64,000 nt of DNA from Selaginella tamariscina (GCA_003024785.1 PUQB01000188.1:343149-407148); one strand, 5' to 3'. Numbered from the stretch's first letter, positions 22,517 to 34,887 are shown. Notes: generated from the letters alone by a model not told the origin. Numbers and translations: made by a program.

Positions 22517-25500
22517 GTATGGCTGCGGCAAGTTTCTGCCCGAACAAAACGTCTATCTCTGCGGTATGCGCTTAGAAACCTTCTAGCTCCGACTGACTGA
22601 TTATCTCTCTCTCTCTCTCGCGCTCTCCATTCACAGCACTCCCGGCGCGCCTGCGTCAAGCGCTGGAGAGATCAACTCTGCGCCTGAGACGCCCCCATTC
22701 CCCGCCGGCACATCCATTCGACGTTGGTTGATCGATTGGACTGGTAGAATTGCTGAGGACGGGGAGGGCAGTGCTGAGGTGCTAAGAGCGACGGAGACAT
22801 TGGATAAAGCGATTACGGAGGTGCAGGCTGCGATGCGAGGATCTGACAAAGAATGGGCAGATCGTGTGAGGAGAGCTGCCGCTGCAGCTGAACCAAGGGT
22901 GCAGCCTCTCCTGCTGGTAACTCCCCCGAGTCCTCCTCCGGTGCAACAAGTCGTAGGGAGTGTGAAGGAAGCCCTGTCCCGAGGGTGGAACCTAATGTAC
23001 GAAGATCCTCTGGGTGTTGTGGACTATCTCGGGGGTGTTGTGGATGGCTACATGAATGAGTGGGCGCGTGACACACATCATGCCGCCTGGACGATGGCGC
23101 TGCAGAGTTCGGGTTGGGGGAAGTCGAGATCGATCCAGGAAGCTGGCTACCAAAGGCTTCCACGTCGCGTACGTTTCGTTTATGAGCGCCGGCGCGACGG
23201 GCGTCCCCGGGCGAAGTGCAGTTGCCGACGTGCGACTTCCGATACCAACGACCCCCGCTGCATTGCGGCATGGGTGGCCGCCATCCTCTGCAGATAAAGG
23301 ACGCAAGCCCGGAGGAGTGGAGGGAGACGCAGGCGTCATTCCCCAACGAGGGACAAAACCCGGAGAGTGGAAGGAGGCGCAGAGTCATTCCGCAAGGAGT
23401 GTCCCAGAGGTATCTCAAGTGGAATTCCTGTATTTTTGGGCTGACATTGTGTTACCGTTACAAGGAACTCAAGAGAGGACTCGAAGAGTTCCTCACCAGT
23501 CTCCTGCTCCGAGAAGCAGTGGAATCCTGATCAACTGCGGCAATGGATTGACGGCAAGCTGAGCGGAGTCTTCACACCGGGAAGGAAGGTCGTCTTCTGT
23601 CTGGATGAAGCCGCCTCCTTGTTCAAGGAGCAGCCAGTTCGTTCTTGGCTTTTAGAGGTTCTTCTCGGCGATACCCCACCATAGGAAGCTCTTCGGTCTG
23701 GTGGCTGACACAGCAGGGAAGCTAGGTCTTATTTTCCACACACAGAATGTTCGATCCGAGCGCGCGGGTGTGGATCCGAGCGCGCGGGGGTGTGGATCCA
23801 CGGCTAAGTTTTTTCAGCCCGTGTGGATGGTGGGAAGGCGCGCACAGGGAGCCGGACAAGCTGAAGCGCCTGATGTCGGAGCAGAAGGATGTGGCTGCTG
23901 TTTCGGAAGACTTTATAAGGGAGCTCTTCAGATGGGGCGCCCGCTCTGGCGTGCTCTGCTTGGAAACAATGCGTCCCTGAAGGGTGCAGTGAAGTTCGCC
24001 AGCCAGAAGCTGTTGAACGGGTGTCTCTGGTGAGTCTGGAAAAGACGGAGTCCCACCAGAAAAGAGCATGATCATGCAGGCAATGGCAACGGCCATCATC
24101 GGGTGGTGCCGGTTGGAGGTGGCTGCGTGCGGACCTCGCCCAACACATTGGCTGGCCATATGCGCAGCGTGAGTCACGTAAGTGGGATCGGGAGCGTATC
24201 TTCACTGCTGACGTGAAGAGCCGATCCTGGCGAGGCGGCGGGTCAATCTTGGCCAATGTGGAGGTGCTGCTTCTTCTCCAAAGCATGGGTGGGTATTGAA
24301 GCAAGCCTTGTTGTGGAGGGCCACGAGGAGATATTGGTGGGAGGCTGCTCCTGGTGCTGGCCATGCATCTTTTGCAGGCTCGAGCAGTCGGCAGCACGAG
24401 ATGTATAGCCACCCGGTGCCCCTGGGCAGCTTCCTGTCGGTGCTCTGTAGCCGCACGGTGACGGCCAAAGCTTCATTTTTTCAACCGTTTCATGTTCCTC
24501 AACAGGAAGAAATAACAGGAAGCTTCTCCTCTTCTGTTTTCTTTGCGTTTGCCATCATCCCGCAAAGAAACCAAGCGGGTTCGACGTTCTGTTTGCCCTG
24601 GCTCGTTCCAGGACCGGATGGCAAGTACCAACTGGATCCAGGTCGGATGCGAGCTGTGCCTGTTCAGATCCGAAACAGGCAAGCCGATGCTGTGAAAGCT
24701 GAAAAGCTTTTAGCATGTCTTTCCTCCTGGTAAGCTTGTGTTCTTGCCTCAGGGCCAACTTCAGTTGTTTTTTCCAGGACCCGAAGGTCAAAGAAAAAGA
24801 AGAAACAAGCAAGTCCACGGAGGCGGAGACCAGCAAGTATGTTTGTTGTCATTGTGTTAAATCAAAACTTAAATGTTTTATTTTGGACTTCAGGCCCGAG
24901 CAGGCAGTACTTTCAAGCATGACGGGTAAGCTTTTTCTCTCCCGTGTATCTCAGCTGCATTCATTCTTTTCTTTGCAGCCCTCCCCGGAAAGAGCTGCAG
25001 CGAAGGTTGCTTTTAAAATAAAGAAGTTGCTGATGAGGATGAAGCTGAAGAGCTGGAGCTCGGAACTTGCTGATGAGAATGAAGCTGAAGAGCTCCGGAG
25101 CCCGGCCTCATGGAACATTTTGACGAGGGCAGGTCAGTTTGATTTGAGTTTACACTCGATTGCGACTGTTGTTTTTTTAGGCCTCTCAAGAAGCAGCGGA
25201 CCACTGTGGCAAAGCAGGAGGAAATCAAGCTTGGAGACGAGTGCGGCTTGTACCTTCACGTCAAGGGGAAAGCAGCTGTTGAGCATGAGGTATAGCACGA
25301 TTCAAAACTGCTGTTGGTTCTACTGTGTTGTTTTCAGGTGGATATAACTGAGGATTCAAAGGTGCTCGTTCTTCGGGGTGTACGATTCCCATTCCTGGAG
25401 GTATGTCATTCATTTACGGTGTCATTTGCCTTAAAGTCTCTTCTGTTTGTCCTGAGATCAGGGACAGGGACGGGTCCGCTGAGCTGGAGAAGATGTGCGA

Positions 25501-25633
25501 CGCATTCTTCAAGGTGGAAGATGAGCTCGAAGTCGATGAGAAGAGAGGGAAGATTGTGCGGCATAATTTCAGCAACTACTTCAAGCTGCGAAAGGTTGGG
25601 AAAAAAGTTTATGAACCGGATCTACTTATATAA
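22517..25633 (+). pseudogene. CR-type NTPase-nuclease gene, copy C (5'-deleted, heavily frameshifted)
   Basis: Homology starts within exon 1 (GTATGGCTGCGG at 22517). The first ~68 coding bases, the ATG and the promoter are missing. The Walker A segment (SSGWGKSRS near 23107-23133) and the Walker B codons are still readable. Dozens of one-base losses, mostly in G or C runs, break exons 2 and 3 (for example around 23640, 24020-24110 and 24230-24330). There is a small duplication near 23757-23800 and another in the acidic exon near 25050-25090. The last exon stays open to a stop at 25631-25633. Without a start codon or promoter it cannot be expressed in the normal way. The density of homopolymer losses raises the question of consensus quality here. 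Confidence 0.65.
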
Positions 25634-26459
25634 TATTGTAAATTATACATGTTGATATTATCGTTATTATTATGTTCTTAAAAGCTTGTGGATTATCTGT
25701 ACTCAGCTTTCAAGTGCATTGATAGAATTTCTAGCTTTGCCACGTATTTAATAATGGCTAATAGAACCTAGTTTTAACAAGAAAATGTGGCTGGAACTGG
25801 AGATGGATCAGACTGAGCCTCCATGACTTTGTTCTGTTTTCCTCTTTCTTTATTTCTTGGAAATAACGTATTAAAGTGTAACTAACTCTACACAGCCCTA
25901 CAACGACGACTGAAGGATACCTTGGGCCAAAGGCAATATGAAGAGATTAAAAAAAAAAACAAATTTACATTTAAATTTCTGGTACTCTTGCAATTGAAAC
26001 ATGCTGTTCTCCATCGTCTTCAAGCATCCCGTTTAGCTTTATGCTTTGAGTATATCTTGTTTCCATAATTCTTTGTAACTAGAGTCTCTACGAGCCAATA
26101 AATTTTGTTTGGGCATAAGCATCGTCTCTGTCTACCATCAATGTTTTCTTGTAGGGTAGAATAGTTACTTTTGGGCATGTTTAAAAAACAATGGTTTTTT
26201 TTCTTTATTAACAGAAAAATAAAACTAACCAGAATTAATTTGTCACCTAAATTATAAGGCTTTCAATATCGGGTTAAAATTTGAGCAAAAATCTTCTGCC
26301 GGTTGTGGGCAAGGTAAGTTGTATATTCCATTACTGAGTAGTTGCATTACATATTAATAAATTTATTACAAAACAAAGAGGTAAAATTAGTGCGTGCGTG
26401 CGTGTGTGCGTGTGTAGAGAGGGAGAGTGCAGTATGTGTCACTAATATTATATCAGGAG

Positions 26460-26820
26460 ATGGAGGGAACTGCTGAGGAGAAGATGGATGAGGCTGGTCA
26501 GAAGAAAGAGGTGAATTTTTAATTTTTTATTAATATCAATTTTAAATGTATTAATTTTGTTTCTATGTTATTTAAAATTCAAAATTAGGAGGTTAAAGGG
26601 TCAGCTCAGGAGAAGATGGGCCATGCTAAGGATTCTGCAAGGCTACGAAAGAGAAGACTCAGCAGTCCAAAGAACAAACTGGTGGTTTTTTCCAGCAGGT
26701 AAGTATATGTTATGTATATAAATTTAAATGTAAATATGTTATTAAAGTTCAGTAAATATGTTATTAAAGTTCCCCCTCTCCCTGGAGCCGGGGAGAGGGG
26801 AAGGAGATATGCATGTACAT
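26460..26820 (+). pseudogene. LEA-like gene, copy C (exon 3 lost)
   Basis: Exon 1 (26460-26510) is intact. Exon 2 (26589-26698) lacks 13 bp after GATTCTGCAAG, which shifts the frame. The region that should hold exon 3 is collapsed. A hairpin at 26772-26800, with arms CCCCTCTCCC and GGGAGAGGGG, replaces the start of exon 3 and its acceptor, and only the tail of the exon sequence remains. The gene is broken. Confidence 0.6.
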
Positions 26821-27467
26821 ACTAAAATTATATCGATTTTAACAAAAATAAAAATTAAAAAAAAAAATTACTTAATAAATGCTTATTTCAATGCTTATAA
26901 AATTAGGTGAGTGACTACATCTTAATTTGTTTATGTGTAGGTGTGTTATAAACATAAGGTTTTATTTTAACATATGTTTAATAAGACATACATGTATATG
27001 TCATTTCTTTTTTCTTTTTAATTTTTAATTTCAAAAAGATTCATCATATGCGGTAAGGTAGTGCACTTGTCCTTTTTATAGAGTTGGAGACCTTGCTGAA
27101 GAACGTATCAATATCTTATGAATGTGACCAACCATAAGAAAACTGAGCGTGATTGTTTCAAACACACTTTTGGCAACAAGCATTGACAAGTATGCTAGCA
27201 CATATCTAGAAAATAAAAGTAAGTATGAGCTTGAGAAACCCTTAAGTAAAATGATTTACCTATTTTTATTCTCGCCTGCACAATTATCCATCTGTAAAAG
27301 CAAATGACGAGGAAGCTTATTTGATGTTGAGGACACATGTACACATTTTGAGCTAGATCCCTCCACTGAACCTGAACTCTCAGCAGGGCCATCCGTTTTT
27401 TGTGCAGGTTTGACAATGCCTCTCATATTCCCAAGTAGCCTCAAGTGCAGACGTGTTCATGAGAGCA

Positions 27468-29170
27468 TTATGTAAAGGTTGAAGGTGTTGTTTCTTCACT
27501 TGTCTGTGAGTGGGCTTCAAGGTTTCTGAAACACATGGCCAACGACCCAATAGTGAAATTGGAGTCGCTAGACCAATGTGGAAGTGAAAAGTGTCCATAT
27601 GATTCACAACCGTCATGTGTTAGCACACCTGTCAATGAAATCAGAAGTTTCATGACATTTCCAAGGCACTTTAGTGTTGCAATGAGCTTTGGAATGCTGG
27701 TCTTTGAATGATCCATCTTGTCATGGATCAAGCACAGGTACTCTGATGGGCATGACACAGAAAGTATGCGGTGTGCATAGTACTGAGACCGGCAAGTTTG
27801 TTGCGCAATCATGTGGGTCTCATCTTCTTTTGAATGGCATTCTCCACCAATTTTTGCACAAGCCTCTGCAGCCTTCAATGATGTACAAGTGTCACACTTG
27901 GAAAAGCTAGAGTGTTTTGCAATCTCCACATCCTTAAAATGAGTATTCCATATGTTGTTGAAGGTACCAGTGCAGATTGCTTGCAGCCCCATCAAGCTGA
28001 GGCACTTGTTCACATGTTCACACAGCTTCAATTGAGTGTAGATCGAAGGCAAAACCTTGAGATTTTCCCTGACCCCTGCATTTGTGATTCGGCATTTGTG
28101 AGGCATCCTGTCTGCATTTGCTTCCACAAAAGCCTTGAGTATCTCTATGGCTGCCATAATGTGAGAGCGGGTTTTGACCAAGCCAGTTTCCCATGTACTG
28201 AGGTTCGCGCTCCATCTAACCACTCATCCTTCCGACGGTAGAACGTGGTCTTTGGGATCCCATATATACTGTACCAAGCTTTGAACAGATGGCCACCTTA
28301 TTAAATACCATGGATGTACTCTGATAACCTGTGTTCGAAGCCATTTCATCAATAACCCAGTTAGTGCAGCATATACAAACTCATGCCTTTGCTTTTGGTG
28401 AGCGTACGGAAGACATGTCTACATTGGGTAATTTCATTCCGGTCTGCCATCTGACAACACTTCTTCTTGCAGCAGTCAATCGTGGAAATGCTCGTAACAC
28501 TTTCGGAAGGTGTAGGATCCATCTCATCCTCTTGCTGAAACTTGTAGGGGAAGAAATCTGCAACCCATGAATCGCCTTTTTCTTTTAATAGGACCAATGC
28601 AAGGAACCTTTTCAAATATGAGTTGTTCTTCCGGGTTGTTATTATTGAAATCCAACCCAGAATATGTTCAACCATCTGCCGTCTTAATTCAGATGTTCGC
28701 CACCTCACGAAAGATCCAGGATGCAAAGTGCCATTAGGTGAAGCCTCTGTCACAACTACACCCACGAAGTCAGACCCTAGTTTCTCTTCTGACACTGCTT
28801 CCATTGGATTTATAGCTGTGATGATGCCTCTCCCAACCTCAATCTCATGAAGAAAGAGAATCACCTCATCCATCACAGCAGGCAAGCCATCATCTGGAAA
28901 ACTCGTGCTACTGTTTGTTTGTGACTCTGTATATTCTGTGTCAGCCTTGACTTCATCCAAATTCCACAATACATAAGAACCCTCCTCAAATTCCATTCCA
29001 GGAACCTCAACATGCTTGAAAATGGTGTTCACCATACGTACACACAAGATCCTTAGGCAATATTGTGACATGATGCATTATCATCTCGAACTTCCACAGT
29101 TCCAGTGCCAACTATCTCGTTGTTTCCGAAGAAGACATACTTTATCTCTAGTATTATACATATTGTCCTG
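27468..29170 (-). pseudogene. Transposon-associated protein (C-C/D-K-M-D-H type, DUF7869-like), degraded
   Basis: Read on the minus strand, an N-terminal part (29071 down to 28361) contains a cysteine cluster, CCKKKCCQ. A middle part near 28252-28215 has GIPKTTFYRRKDEW. The C-terminal part (down to 27468) has RMPHKCRITNAGVREN, KCDTCTSLKA and LIHDKMDHSKTSIPK. This order resembles a widespread family of uncharacterised, probably transposase-derived proteins in bryophytes, ferns, charophytes and invertebrates, in which a CDxC motif precedes a D-x-M-D-x-x-K motif. That family assignment is from memory. Frame changes near 29060, 28350 and 28060 show that it is not translatable as one frame. The acidic residues of the D-K-M-D motif may be catalytic, but this is inference. 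Confidence 0.45.
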
Positions 29171-29315
29171 CACATAAAAAATTGTGTTATTTATGATATC
29201 TGTTTATGCAATATTTTGTAAGAAATCATAACTGTAGTTGCTTAATAATATGCATGTGCAATAATACATAATTATATATAAAAATAATATCTCATGCTTT
29301 ATTAATATAACTGAT

Positions 29316-30120
29316 GGGCGGGATTAATCCCGCCGCAGACTCTACCCCTTCAGAGTTAGTCGGCGGGATTAATCTCGCCGCCGACTCTACCCATCGGAGA
29401 GAGTCGGCGGATTAATCCCACCGCCGACTCTACCCCGTCGGAGAGAGGCGGCGGGATTAATCCCGCCGCCGGCTCCCTCCGACGAGGAAGTAGCGACGGG
29501 CTTAATCCCGCCGCGGGCTCCCTCCGACGAGGAAGTAGCGACGGGCTTAATCCCGCCGCGGGCTCCTCCGACTAGGAAGTACCAGGGATTAATCCCGCCG
29601 CCGGATCTTCCTCGTCTGTGAGAGTCAGCGGAATTAATCCCGCAACAAATTCCTCCGACGAGGAAGAGGGGGCAGGATTAATCATGCCCACAACACTGAA
29701 GACGGAGAATAGGCGGCGGGATTAATCCAGCCCACAACTCTGACAACGGGAATAAGCGGCGAGATTAATCCCGCCTACAACTCTCTCCGAAACTATGATT
29801 TCAAAGAGATTCGGGATGAATTCTGCCCACAAATATTTAAAACAGGGAAGTAGTGGCGAGATTAATCCCGCCTCCCCTTCTCTGCCTCTTAAAATGGTTG
29901 GCGAGATTAATCCCGCCGACAACTCTTTCTAATAAATTCAAGTAAATCATTATCAATTGAGAGAGTTATCGGCGGGATTAATCTCGCCGCTCTTTTTAAA
30001 AGGCGGAGAAGCATTGCCCGAATTAATTCTGCCATAGCTATGAAAGAGATGGTGGCGGGATTAATCCCGCCACCTCTTCAAAAAGGCGAAAAAAAATGGT
30101 CGGATTAATCTCGCCGCCCC
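29316..30120. repeat. Minisatellite of GGCGGGATTAATCCCGCC palindromes
   Basis: About 17 copies of an 18-bp perfect or near-perfect palindrome recur every 43-48 bp, with two wider gaps. Spacers are variable, often ACTCTACCCC or TCCTCCGACGAGG. The AT-rich core ATTAAT is invariant in most copies, while the GC arms vary. It lies upstream of the minus-strand gene and may be a binding-site array for the element's protein. Confidence 0.75.
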
Positions 30121-30926
30121 GGCTAACCGAGAATACTAAGTTAAAAGTATATTTAAACGGGATAAATCCCTAACAGAATATATTGTAATCCTAATGCATT
30201 CCTAAATCCCTAAATTCTAAAATTTAATAGAGAATAAGAGAGTGAATCTTTATAAATAATCTAAATTTGTTTATAATACTTGTAAACAGCACTGAAGGCG
30301 CCGTGCTTTCTTATAAACAATAGCGCACCCAATTTAATGTCGCTCCTGAGCTGATCATTAAGAAGAAAAAAAGAAAATCTGAAGAGTGAAAATGAAGAAA
30401 CCCTTGTCGGAGAAAGAACCAGATCTGAATTTGAGTGGGAAATTAAATGTATTTTCAAATTTACATGTCAGACTGATAATACTTATGTCAGAAATTTGAA
30501 ATTTTTGAAATAACAGAAAAGAAAATTTAAGATGAGTTGAAATAAATAACCGACAGTCTAACATATATACTCTCCAATTCCAATGAGTGTTTTAAAAATT
30601 GCATTTAATGTCATAAAAACATTGAAATGATTTTTTTTTTCTTTTTAAATTTTTATTAACAGAAAATAAAAACTAACCAGAATTAATTTGTCACCTAAAT
30701 TTAATGCTGTTCAATATCGGGTTAAAATTTGAGCAAAAATCTTCTGCCGGTTGTGGGCAAGGTAAGTTGTATATTCCTGTTTAATAAGTTTTCAACCATT
30801 ACTGAGTAGTTGCATTACATATTAATAAATTTATTACAAAACAAAGAGGTAAAATTAGTGCGTGCGTGCGTGCGTGTGTAAGAGAAGAGAGCAGTATGTG
30901 TCATTAAGTAACATATTAATCAGGAG

Positions 30927-31440
30927 ATGGAACTGCTCGGGAGAAGGTGGATGAGGCTGGTCAGAAGAAAGAGGTGAATTTTTAATTTTTTTATTAATAT
31001 CAATTTTATATGTATTAATTTTGTTTCTATGTTATTTAAAATTCAAAATTAGGAGGTTAAAGGGTCAGCTCAGGAGAAGATGGGCCATGCTAAGGATTCT
31101 GCAAGCAATGCTTCTCAGGCTACGAAAGAGAAGACTCAGCAGTCCAAAGAACAAACTGGTGGTTTTTTCCAGCAGGTAAGTATATGTTATGTATATAAAT
31201 TTAAATGTAAATATGTTATTAAAGTTCAGTATTTAAAAGTGACTTTTATGGAGGAATTTGTCTCAGGAACTCTTCTCTCTCACTCACTCACACACGCACG
31301 CACATGCATATGTGTATCTAACGTAGGTTCTTTTGGTGAACATAGATGGGTGAAAAGATGAAGGAGAGTGCTGAGAAGACAAGGGAGGCACTCGCTGGAC
31401 CGGAGCCGGGGGAGGGGGAAGGAGAGAGATGCTGAGAAGA
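30927..31440 (+). pseudogene. LEA-like gene, copy D' (frameshifted)
   Basis: Exon 1 (30927-30973) has lost 4 bp just after the ATG, destroying the frame. Exon 2 (31053-31175) is intact, coding EKMGHAKDSASN and GGFFQQ. Exon 3 starts at 31346 and carries substitutions and small indels around 31395-31415. The leader with its GTAAGT donor is retained. This copy has no CR gene directly upstream; its 5' side is the transposon-like insert. Confidence 0.55.
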
Positions 31441-31798
31441 CAAGGGAGACATGCATGTACATACTAAAATTGATATCGATTTTAACAAAAATAAAAATAA
31501 AAATAAAAAAATTACTTAATAAATGCTTATTTCAATGCTTATAAAAATTGGGTGAGTGACTACATCTCAATTTGTTTATGTGTAGGTGTGTTATAAACAT
31601 AAGGTTTTTTTTTACATTCGAACTTAAAAAAATCATATGAGTTAATTCACTCTATGTATGTTTGTTTAATAAGACATACATGTATATGTCATTTCTTTTT
31701 TTCTTTTTTTTTTATGTTTTTAATTAATATGATTATGTGTATATTTTAATAAGTTAAAGCTCAATTTATAATACGTTTCTAAATTATCAATATAACAC

Positions 31799-31937
31799 TG
31801 TGAGAGCTCGGAATATAGAAATGTGTATATCCATTAGTTCAAGCGAGTGGTCCAGATTGAATCCAATCCGACGGCTATCAAAATCCACTACGCTAATAAT
31901 AGTATGTGCACATGCAGCCGTACACGTGGATCTTACA
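31799..31937 (-). repeat. Gypsy-1 3' LTR (139 bp)
   Basis: In element orientation it begins TGTAAGATCC and ends CTCTCACA. It matches 36471-36631 except for a 22-bp deletion that removes the ACTTATATAC TATA-like region. LTRs this short are unusual for gypsy elements. Confidence 0.85.
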
Positions 31938-31939
31938 TC

Positions 31940-33484
31940 ATCCCCTCCTCTCGGAAGGGTGTAAGTTGGTTAGGGTTCTCTTGTAACGGGCCCGGATCTG
32001 GAGGAACATCAGGAGGAGGCACTGGTGGATCTGTAGGCGGCACAACTTGTTCCCGTTGCACAAAATGCTTCAACCGTTGTACATGTACAATCTCCGGAGG
32101 ATCGGGTTGAATGTCGTGCCGAACCTCATAAACCTGTGGCCCTACTTGCCGTAACTCGATACGGTCCTTTCCACTGAGGAAGGAGACTCTTAGCTAAACC
32201 ACGTACCGTAAGCTTGGGAAAACGAACCAACACCAGTTCATCAACCTTGTACTCCGCAGGAGGACGATGATGCGAGTTGTAGCGTTGTTGTTGTCCTACT
32301 TGTACGCGGCCCAAGTGTTCTGCTGACTCCGCACGAACCAATGGAAGAATGCTCGTCAGATACCGATCCCACGACCTAGCATCAGCAGCTCGGTAACCGA
32401 GAAGGCAAACCCAACTCCGTTGGCAACACCGGGTCATGACCATACAAAGCTTATATGGGGAAGTACCAATGGAACTTTGAACTCCAGTGACATAAGCATA
32501 TCGGAGAGACGGCAGATAACCATCCCAATCTGAATGTTGAAAGTTCACATACGCGATCATCCCCTTGAAGGTTCTGACGAGCCGTTCCACTAAACCATCT
32601 GTCTGAGGATGATAAGCACTTGTGAAAGTGTGGCGTATCCCTAATCGAGATGTCAAAACATGAAATGCCTCAGCCATAAATGCGGGACCATTATCCGAGA
32701 GAATTCGCTCCGGACAAGAATGCTGAAACACGACCCGATTCAGGAGAAACTGACCAACAGCAGAAGCAGTCGCACTAGCAAGAGCACCAACTTCTACCCA
32801 ACGAGTTAGGTAATCAGAAGCAATAATAACGTACTCGTTACCAGCAGTTGACCGCGGAAAAGGTCCCATCAAATCAAATGCCACCAATTCAAACGGACGA
32901 GAAACTGCAATTGACTCCAACCGTCCTTCCGAAGCACATGGGGGAGTATTGCGAGCTTGGCACCACACACAGCTACGCACATACCGAATCACATCTCCTC
33001 GCAACTCCGGCCAATAGAAAGATCTGCGCAGCTTCTCCATCACCCGACGATGTCCCATGTGCCCGCCAAGAATAGGAGAGTCATGGTAAGCATGGAGGAA
33101 GCGTGGAATGAAGATTGAAGGCACCACCAACCGCAAAGGATCATCTGGATCAGTCCCCACAAAATAAAGAAGGTCATCCTGAAGGCGATACTGTGAATGT
33201 AAATGCCTGAAAGGCAAGTCATCAGCAAGTGATGCAGGATTCTCAAACCCATCACGAAGCCTTCGAATCCACGGCTCAACCTTTTGAGCTTCCCGAACCT
33301 CATCCAAAGACGGCAAATCTAACTCTGCATTCTGCGGACACTGAACGTCAAGCACAGCAACTGCTGATGGTACGGAATCTTCATCCAAAAAGTCCACTGA
33401 AGCTGGAACAACTGGTTCCTCTGGGGCAACAGAAGAGAGAGAAGGTGGAAGAGGAGCCCGAGAAAGAGCATCAGCATCAGCCAT
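31940..33484 (-). pseudogene. Gypsy-1 integrase
   Basis: The minus-strand frame 33484-32126 covers the integrase. An HHCC zinc-binding region comes first (HAYHDSPILGGHMGH, then CVWCQARN). The DDE core follows, with FDLMGPFP for the first aspartate, LSDNGPAFMAE for the second and QTDGLVERLVRTFK for the glutamate. A C-terminal GPYRV segment is cut by a frame change near 32190. A proline-rich tail continues in another frame to about 31940. All three catalytic residues are present. Integrase inserts the cDNA into chromosomes. No chromodomain is seen. Confidence 0.8.
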
Positions 33485-33571
33485 GGAACTCCTGGACGAT
33501 GAACAACTTCAAAGTCGTAAATTTGAAGTTTCAAGGCCCACCGAGCAGTACGCCCAATCAAATTCTTCGCT

Positions 33572-34887
33572 TCAACAACGAAGTGACTGCTGCATGATCG
33601 CCTTCCAACAACGTCCGCGAACCATGCAAGTAGGCATGGAGCCCAAAACTGCTGCTAGACACTCCTTTTCAGTCGTGGAGTAATTCACCTCTGCTGGCTG
33701 CAATGTACGGCTGATGTACGCAATGGGATGTCGTTGGCCAGGAACACTCGTACTCTCCTGCATCAATACACCCCCAGGCCGATGTCAGAAGCATCTACAC
33801 GCAAGATGAAAGGACGGGTGTAATCCGGGTACGCCAAAACTGGAGGAGTCGTCAACAACTCTTTGAGATCTGCAAATGCCTGCTTGCAATCCTTAGACCA
33901 AACAAAAGAAGTCATTGACGATTTCAACAACGCGCGCAACGGTGCAGTACGATCTGAAAGATGATCCACAAAACGACCCAGATATTGTACCTTGCCAAGA
34001 AAGCGTTGCACATCATTCACACACTTTGGCGTAGGGAACTTCAAAACTGCAACTAGTTTGTCAGGATCGACTTGCAAACCTTCACGTGAAATGCGATAAC
34101 CCAGATAAGTGGTGTCCTTTGATCCAAACACACACTTAGATGGCTTCAACTTCAAACCAACTTCCCGCAGTCGATCCAAAACCTTACGTACATCACCGAC
34201 ATGCTCCTCCCACGTTCCATCCGAATGGATCAAAACATCATCGATGAAATCGGCAGTCACCTCCGGCATGTCGCAAAGAACCTCATCCATCATACGCTGG
34301 AAAGTTGCTGGAGCATTGCTCAAACCGAAAGGCATCACCAGGAACTCGTACAGGCCAAATGGTGTCCGAAAAGCAGTCTTGGGAATGTCCATGTCAGCCA
34401 TCGGAACTTGCCAATATCCAGATGCGAGATCTAACTTGGTGAACCAACGGCTCCGCCCCAGTCGATCCAAAAGGTCTGCAGTATGAGGAAGTGGGTACAC
34501 ATCTGAGACGGTTACCTCATTTAACGGGCGATAATCAATGCAGAATCGAACGCTCCCATCAGGCTTCGTCACAAGGTGAGGTTCGCACGCCCAAGGACTT
34601 CGAGACTTCCGGATAACACCCTTCTCCAACATCTCTTTGACATTCGCTCGTAAGATCTTGAGCTCCTTTGGTGATCGACGCCGAACAGGTACCTTGATTG
34701 GCCTAGCTTCTCCAGTTGGAATAGGGTGGCGTGTCGCAATCTTGGCCCCAGATGACAAGTCGAAGTTGAAAAGATCAGCATACTCCTTCTTGAGTTGATC
34801 AACAACTACAGCACGACGATCATCTGATGGATCCAAAGAAGAAAGGAAGAGCATGAAGGGAAAATGGTTGGAAATAGGGTGAGACAA
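33572..34887 (-). pseudogene. Gypsy-1 reverse transcriptase and RNase H
   Basis: The frame 34887-33763 carries the RT palm: FCIDYRPLNEVT, KLDLASGYWQVP, MPFGLSNAPATFQ and FIDDVLIHSDG. The catalytic motif is F-I-D-D rather than the commoner Y-x-D-D. After the palm, YLGYRIS and RFLGKVQYLGRF are the usual thumb and connection motifs. RNase H begins with LRVDASDIG. A frame break at about 33765 separates it from its second half (PIAYISRTLQ...STTEKECLA, 33766-33572). The domains synthesise and process the element cDNA. Confidence 0.8.

Larger units (their letters stand above)
27027..30609. mobile_element. DNA-transposon-like insert with palindromic minisatellite
   Basis: The unit backbone stops at about 27026 and resumes at about 30610, but at an earlier backbone position (equivalent to 2638). 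The insert therefore sits at a rearranged junction between two units. Inside are a minus-strand gene (27468-29170) for a transposon-associated protein, an array of GGCGGGATTAATCCCGCC palindromes (29316-30120) and AT-rich flanks. Terminal inverted repeats and a target-site duplication were looked for and not found, so the exact ends and the superfamily are unresolved. Confidence 0.45.

Noticed and set aside
29316..30120. Possible CRISPR array
   Set aside because: The repeats are palindromic with uneven spacing and the spacers are themselves related; the surroundings are eukaryotic, with introns and no cas genes.
31847..32110. Glycine- and cysteine-rich plus-strand frame
   Set aside because: It is antisense to the proline-rich tail of the gypsy-1 integrase.
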